NCBI RefSeq assembly: GCF_016907915.1
Contig: NZ_JAFBCW010000011.1
Location: forward strand, 23,599-87,598
Length of the DNA stretch: 64,000 nt
From: Desulforadius tongensis
GTDB lineage: Bacteria > Bacillota > Desulfotomaculia > Desulfotomaculales > Desulfohalotomaculaceae
Direction: 5' to 3'
Shown here piece after piece: positions 59,563 to 64,000 of the stretch. A program made the translations under genes and the position numbers. Below the pieces are notes generated by a model that saw only the letters and a list, made by a program, of their open reading frames with translations, was not told the DNA's origin and did not search any database. Position 1 is the first letter of the stretch, and every line of letters begins with the position of its first letter.

Positions 59563-60877
59563 CTACTTTTCCCCCTTCCTCGGAAGTTTCTTCAATCAGC
59601 GGAACCCTGACAAAAACCGAAGTTCCTTGCCCGGGCGTGCTGGTAATTTTTAAACCATACTCTTCACCAAACAATATTTTCAAGCGCTCGTGCACATTGC
59701 TCAAGCCCACACCACTGCCCGAGCCAAAACCGGGTTTTAATACCTTGGGCATGGTTTCCGGTTCAATGCCCACACCATCATCATGCACCTCAATATGTAT
59801 TTGACCGCCGTTTAACCGGGCGGATATTTTCACCGTTCCCGGCCCCACTTTGGGTGTGATACCGTGCCGGATGGAATTTTCCACCAGCGGCTGCAGGGTT
59901 AGTACCGGAATTTTATATTTCAACAGCTGATGATCTATATCCCTTTTCACCCGCAATTTTTCCCGAAATCTTGCTTTTTCCAAAACCAGGTAATTATGCA
60001 GGTATTCCAATTCTTCTGCCAAAGTAACCAGGTGCCCCCGGCGCTTTAATGAATGACGAAAGAAAGCCGCCAGCCTTTTCAACAAACGCCTGGCCGTTTC
60101 CGGGTTGGTGCGGATAAACATGCTGATGGTATTCAGAGTATTAAATAAAAAGTGAGGATTTATTTGAGCCTGCAGGGCATCCAATTCCGCTTTGGTTACC
60201 AGTTGGGCCTGCCGGTCCAGTTCAGCCAGCTCCACCTGCACCCCCAAAAGCTGCGCGATGCCCACCGCCAATTTGACTAAATTGGAAGGTATTTCTCCCT
60301 CCTTGGTTTGATACAGTTTAACAGTGCCCACCACCTCACCCTTGCATTTAAGGGGTGCAATAACCGCCGATTCCAGCGGGCAGTCGCACTCCTGCTGGTA
60401 GGGACAGTTAAAATCCTCTTTTTTTTCAATAATCTTCAACTGGCCGGTGGCTATAACTTCTTTGGTGGCATTGGTAATAATAGAGCCACCCGGCGGGTGC
60501 CTTTCACAACCGGCCCCCAAAAAAGCCAGCACATAATGCCGGTCTGTCAGCGCCACCGCCGGCACGTCACTGATTTTTTGAATAATTTCTGCCGTTTGCT
60601 GGGCAGTTTCACTATTTAACCCCCGCCGCAAAAAAGGCAGCGTTTCATTGGCAATTTGTAAACTGCGGTCAAAGGACTTGGCATCAACCTTCACCGCAAT
60701 TCCCCGGTGCAAACTGGGAGATAATACCACTAAGTAAAAGGTAACACAATTGCCCAGCATTAAAATTAAGATAACCTGCCAATTTGAAGTAAAAAGCAGC
60801 AGCACCGCCAGCACCAAAAACTGCAGCAGCACAAACCTGGTGATTATACTTGTTTGCAGTTTTCTTTTTTGCTTCAA
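59534..60877 (-). CDS. LytS/YehU-like sensor histidine kinase
   Basis: The 447-residue protein has two N-terminal spans (ITRFVLLQFLVLAVLLLFTS; VILILMLGNCVTFYLVVL) and a GAF-like domain with a Cys group (NCPYQQECDCPLESAVIAPL). The His_kinase motif QINPHFLFNTLNTIS follows, with a HATPase ending GSGVGLSNVHERL. The Cys group could bind a metal or sense redox. The TTG start follows GGGGTG. It overlaps the regulator gene by 29 bp. Confidence 0.93.
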   Translation of the reverse strand: MKQKRKLQTSIITRFVLLQFLVLAVLLLFTSNWQVILILMLGNCVTFYLVVLSPSLHRGIAVKVDAKSFDRSLQIANETLPFLRRGLNSETAQQTAEIIQKISDVPAVALTDRHYVLAFLGAGCERHPPGGSIITNATKEVIATGQLKIIEKKEDFNCPYQQECDCPLESAVIAPLKCKGEVVGTVKLYQTKEGEIPSNLVKLAVGIAQLLGVQVELAELDRQAQLVTKAELDALQAQINPHFLFNTLNTISMFIRTNPETARRLLKRLAAFFRHSLKRRGHLVTLAEELEYLHNYLVLEKARFREKLRVKRDIDHQLLKYKIPVLTLQPLVENSIRHGITPKVGPGTVKISARLNGGQIHIEVHDDGVGIEPETMPKVLKPGFGSGSGVGLSNVHERLKILFGEEYGLKITSTPGQGTSVFVRVPLIEETSEEGGKVDEVKSVDSG

Positions 60878-61030
60878 TTGTTACACCCCGCGCCAAAAAG
60901 AAAAAACTTTCTTAATTGAATTACTATTCTACATTTAGTACGATATTCCTCTGCCGAACAGAAAGCATAAAGTATACATCACAGTGTACAACCAGCGGTT
61001 GAAAACGGCAGTATTCTGCAGGATAAACCA

Positions 61031-61061
61031 GAAAAAGGGCCCGGTAAGCACCGAGCCCTTA
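61031..61061 (-). terminator. Terminator of acs
   Basis: A stem of about 11 bp with one mismatch and a four-base loop is followed by five T on the minus strand. Confidence 0.85.
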
Positions 61062-61072
61062 ATTTTATACTT

Positions 61073-63025
61073 TTACTCAGCATACTGTTCCTTTAACTGC
61101 ATTATTGTTTCCGGATTAGCCAATGTTGAAATATCTCCCAGCGTTTTGCCGTCAGCAATGTCCCGTAAAAGCCTTCTCATAATCTTACCGCTGCGAGTTT
61201 TAGGCAGTTCGGCAGTTAAGAATATATCATCCGGACGGGCTAAAGCACCAATTTTTGAAGCAACGTGAGCTTTTAATTCTTTAACCAATTGGTCAGTATA
61301 GGTGTAATTATCTCTTAAGGTCACAAAAGCCGATATGGCCTGCCCCTTAATTTCATGTTTTTTACCAATAACTGCCGCTTCGGCTACGGCAGGATGATCA
61401 ACCAGCGCGCTTTCCACTTCCATCGTGCTGATGCGGTGGCCGGATACGTTAATTACATCGTCCACCCGGCCTAGAACCCAAAAATACCCGTCTTTATCTT
61501 TCAATGCCCTGTCACCGGTAAAGTACATATTCTCAAAACGACCCCAGTACTGGTCTACATACCGCTGGGCATCTTTGTAAATTGTACCCAGCATTCCCGG
61601 CCACGGGCGTTTAATAACTAAAAACCCGCTTTGTCCTGCCGGCATCGGCCTGCCTGCAGGATCCACAACATCCAGTTCCAGCCCCGGCAGCGGTATCGAG
61701 GCTGACCCGGGTTTAGCGGCAGTAATGCCCGGCAGAGAACTAATCATAATATGGCCTGTTTCTGTCTGCCACCAGGTATCCACGATGGGACAGCGCCCCC
61801 TGCCGATTTGTTCATGATACCACAACCAGGCTTCCGGGTTGATCGGTTCTCCCACCGAACCCAGCAGCCGTAAACTGGATAAATCCCTACCGGCCGGCCA
61901 CTGCTCGCCCCACTTCATAAAGGCACGGATGGCAGTGGGGGCGGTGTACAATACGGTTACCGCGTACTTTTCAATTATCGCCCAGAAGCGATCCCGGGCG
62001 GGATAGTCCGGGGCACCTTCAAACAACACGGTGGTAGCACCGTTGGCCAGCGGACCGTACACCACGTAACTGTGCCCAGTTATCCAACCTATATCGGCAG
62101 TACACCAGTAAATATCATCTTCTTTAATATCAAAAACCATCCGGTGAGTGGAACTGGCACCCACCAGGTAACCGCCGGTGCTGTGTACCACTCCCTTAGG
62201 CTTGCCGGTGGTGCCGCTGGTGTACAAAATAAACAGCATATCTTCGGCTCCCACGGCCTCAGCGGGACAGCCAATGACAGCATCTTCCATCAGCTGATGA
62301 TACCACAGGTCACGGCCTGCCACCATGTCTATTTCTGCTCCGGTACGCTTAACAACAATAACTTTTTCCACCGTTGTATTTTCTTCCAGCGCTGTATCCA
62401 CATTCTTCTTCATGGGCAGTATTTTACCCCGGCGGTAGCCGCCGTCGGTGGTAATAACAATTTTAGAACCGGCGTCGTTAATTCTATCCCTCAGCGCTTC
62501 CGCTGCAAATCCACCAAACACCACGCTGTGCACCGCACCAATGCGGGCACAGGCCAGCATGGCAATGGGCAGTTCCGGTATCATCGGCATATATAAACTT
62601 ACCCGGTCGCCCTTCTGTACACCAAGGTCTTTAAGCACGTTGGCAAACTTAGTTACTTCCCGGTATAAATCCTGGTAGGTTAATACCCTAGAATCCCCCG
62701 GTTCCCCTTCAAAGATAATGGCCGCCTTGTTTTTACGGCCTTCTCTCAGGTGCCGGTCGATACAGTTATATGCAGCGTTCAATTTACCTCCCACAAACCA
62801 CTTGGCAAAGGGCTGCTCCCACTCCAGGGTGCGATCCCACTTTTTAAACCAGTGTAAATTACCCGCTTCTTTATCCCAATACTGCAGCCAGTTTTCTTCG
62901 GCATCCAAATATATACGTGCGTCCTGAACATTGGCATTATTCCTAAATTCAGGGCTGGGATGAAAGATCAAATCATCTGATAAAAAAGCCTGCATCAGCT
63001 TCGCATTGGCAGCTTGACCTGTCAT
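61073..63025 (-). CDS. acs: Acetyl-CoA synthetase (AMP-forming)
   Basis: The 650-residue protein has the P-loop-like [46 protein letters not shown] and the acetylatable Lys in [12 protein letters not shown]. It activates acetate with ATP. The sirtuin at the left end of the window could reactivate it by deacetylation, as known in other bacteria. The ATG follows AGGAGGCGG. Confidence 0.97.
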   Translation of the reverse strand: MTGQAANAKLMQAFLSDDLIFHPSPEFRNNANVQDARIYLDAEENWLQYWDKEAGNLHWFKKWDRTLEWEQPFAKWFVGGKLNAAYNCIDRHLREGRKNKAAIIFEGEPGDSRVLTYQDLYREVTKFANVLKDLGVQKGDRVSLYMPMIPELPIAMLACARIGAVHSVVFGGFAAEALRDRINDAGSKIVITTDGGYRRGKILPMKKNVDTALEENTTVEKVIVVKRTGAEIDMVAGRDLWYHQLMEDAVIGCPAEAVGAEDMLFILYTSGTTGKPKGVVHSTGGYLVGASSTHRMVFDIKEDDIYWCTADIGWITGHSYVVYGPLANGATTVLFEGAPDYPARDRFWAIIEKYAVTVLYTAPTAIRAFMKWGEQWPAGRDLSSLRLLGSVGEPINPEAWLWYHEQIGRGRCPIVDTWWQTETGHIMISSLPGITAAKPGSASIPLPGLELDVVDPAGRPMPAGQSGFLVIKRPWPGMLGTIYKDAQRYVDQYWGRFENMYFTGDRALKDKDGYFWVLGRVDDVINVSGHRISTMEVESALVDHPAVAEAAVIGKKHEIKGQAISAFVTLRDNYTYTDQLVKELKAHVASKIGALARPDDIFLTAELPKTRSGKIMRRLLRDIADGKTLGDISTLANPETIMQLKEQYAE

Positions 63026-63156
63026 TAATTTACCGCCTCCTTAAATAACCCGATAAATGTGTTATACATAATATACAAAGTAAAACACATTTAAGAAATA
63101 AAATGGCGGCGAAATGACTAAATTGGCTGCCGAATCACTATTAACCTGCAAAATTA

Positions 63157-63176
63157 TGTATACAGGATTGTATACA
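63157..63176. promoter_or_regulatory. Repeated TGTATACA palindromes upstream of acs
   Basis: Two copies of the self-complementary TGTATACA flank GGAT. They lie about 130 bp upstream of the acs start, a possible regulator site. The rest of 63026-63225 shows nothing else recognisable. Confidence 0.4.
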
Positions 63177-63225
63177 CCTTTGGGCACCGGTTATTTACCG
63201 TTTACCCCGGCAAATCTACCATTGG

Positions 63226-63266
63226 GCAAAAAACCGGGGTTAGGTTTTTACCTCTCCCCGGTTTCC
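63226..63266 (-). terminator. Terminator of the coat-protein gene
   Basis: A perfect 9-bp GC-rich stem (63231-63239 with 63256-63264) is followed by a T-run on the minus strand. Confidence 0.75.
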
Positions 63267-63363
63267 CTGCACCATATATGTATGACCATATTTTACCGTG
63301 ACCGGCTGCCACACTTCTTACACACCATCTCCAATTGTTATAAATCACTGGAAATGGCAGCTG

Positions 63364-63843
63364 TTACTGCGGATTATACATCCCCTTACTTTGCATGTAA
63401 TTTAAAATTTCTTCCCCGTGCTGCTGTTCTTCTTTTTGTATGTGGTTGAGAACCTGCCGCACATTGGTATCCGTAAATTCAAAAATAGCTGTATCATAGG
63501 TGCCGGAAACATATTTCTCTGTCATTAACAGATCACGGCAAAGGGCAGCATCATGTTGATTGCCCGCTGTTCCCTGCATAAATGATTGAACCTGACCCTG
63601 GGCACCGCTTTGCTGCATCTGCTGACCCTGCTGCTGGGATACATTGGGAACTTGACCGCTTAATATTTGATTAATGGTATTCAAATGCTGCTGTTCCTGT
63701 TGGGCATGGTAATTAAATAACTGCTTCAATTGTGGATCCTGCGCCTGGTTTGCATAATCATTATATTTTTGTATACATACTTCCTCATGGCGCTTTTGGT
63801 CCTGTAAAAGTAATTTTTCTTTTTCAGTTAGGTTAATAACCAT
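63364..63843 (-). CDS. CotF-like spore coat protein
   Basis: The 159-residue protein has a ferritin-like helical N-terminal region (NLTEKEKLLLQDQKRHEEVC), a Gln-rich middle (about 70-95) and a C-terminal coat-F domain (CRDLLMTEKYVSGTYDTAIF, LNHIQKEEQQHGEEILNYM). The family is found in spore coats of Bacillus and Clostridia. The ATG at 63843 follows AGGAGGTG. Confidence 0.88.
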   Translation of the reverse strand: MVINLTEKEKLLLQDQKRHEEVCIQKYNDYANQAQDPQLKQLFNYHAQQEQQHLNTINQILSGQVPNVSQQQGQQMQQSGAQGQVQSFMQGTAGNQHDAALCRDLLMTEKYVSGTYDTAIFEFTDTNVRQVLNHIQKEEQQHGEEILNYMQSKGMYNPQ

Positions 63844-63908
63844 ATAAAGCACCTCCTGTATAATTATTTTGTTTAAAAACTTACGTTTTATTCATTAATA
63901 GGGAAAAA

Positions 63909-64000
63909 ATCGAGTAGGAGGGAGTGATTAACTCCCGTCCTCTCACACCACCGTACGTACCGTTCGGTATACGGCGGTTCATGTTGTGGAACGAAGTTCA
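63909..64000 (-). mobile_element. 3' end of a group II intron, continuing beyond the window
   Basis: On the minus strand, ACGTACGGTGGTGTGAGAGG followed by ACGGGAG, a short hairpin and CCTACTCGAT is the typical domain V/domain VI end of bacterial group II introns, with the branch-point A in CCTAC. The intron body and any reverse transcriptase lie to the right. The 3' exon begins with a T-run, which would suit insertion beside a terminator, as class C introns do. Confidence 0.8.

Noticed and set aside
1..64000. CRISPR array, rRNA or tRNA genes
   Set aside because: No spaced identical repeats and no tRNA or rRNA signature sequences were seen on either strand.

Overview
The window looks like a chromosomal segment of an anaerobic, endospore-forming Firmicute of the Clostridia, most like the Peptococcaceae (Desulfotomaculum-type). 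The evidence is a SleB-type spore cortex hydrolase end, a CotF-like coat protein, a Tat-exported [FeFe] hydrogenase with a NrfD anchor, a tungsten aldehyde:ferredoxin oxidoreductase, AdhE, rubrerythrin, many strong Shine-Dalgarno sites and frequent TTG/GTG starts. No sulfate-reduction gene is in the window, so that trait cannot be claimed. I see no rRNA, tRNA or CRISPR array.

Layout. 1-5.6 kb: housekeeping and stress genes (SleB end, EEP nuclease/phosphatase, sirtuin, GNAT, a soluble chemoreceptor with a Rossmann-like sensor, rhomboid protease). 6-11.1 kb: AdhE, then an uncharacterised five-gene operon. 11.3-15.6 kb: a ferredoxin and the hydrogenase operon (Tat-HydA, four-cluster Fe-S protein, NrfD). 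17-22.4 kb: a gene interrupted by an in-frame TGA, then a complete sugar-type ABC importer. 22.6-25.2 kb: CapA, and an Rrf2/rubrerythrin/rubredoxin oxidative-stress operon. 25.3-30.8 kb: amidohydrolase, nitrilase, CBS, cupin, AOR with its ferredoxin subunit, NifU-like scaffold. 31-33.5 kb: an 800-residue fusion of a sensory-type [FeFe] hydrogenase domain to GGDEF and HD-GYP. 33.5-37.7 kb: threonine synthase, OsmC, metallophosphoesterase and unknowns.

37.84-42.74 kb is a low-GC island bounded by a perfect 36-bp direct repeat that duplicates the 3' end of a neighbouring gene. It carries nagE-nagA-nagB-EIIA for N-acetylglucosamine, controlled by a RAT/terminator antitermination leader, with only a broken antiterminator gene left.

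42.7-51 kb holds two YeiH-family transporters. Each is followed by a tiny single-span membrane protein with a shared motif, and they flank a histidine kinase, a LuxR regulator, a kinase-less PAS sensor and a UspA protein. I regard this as a candidate undescribed transport/sensing module. 51-54 kb holds amtB, a P-II gene and an ANTAR regulator with candidate ANTAR-type RNA hairpins in the amtB leader. 54-63.9 kb: alanine racemase and dehydrogenase, NAD(P)HX repair, AcpS, a LytS/LytTR pair next to acetyl-CoA synthetase, a spore coat protein, and at the right edge the 3' end of a group II intron.

Together the genes describe hydrogen, aldehyde, ethanol and acetate metabolism, nitrogen control and sporulation. 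Cross-cutting oddities are two genes whose start position reads ACG, a small dispersed element found mostly just after stop codons, and several long perfect intergenic hairpins.
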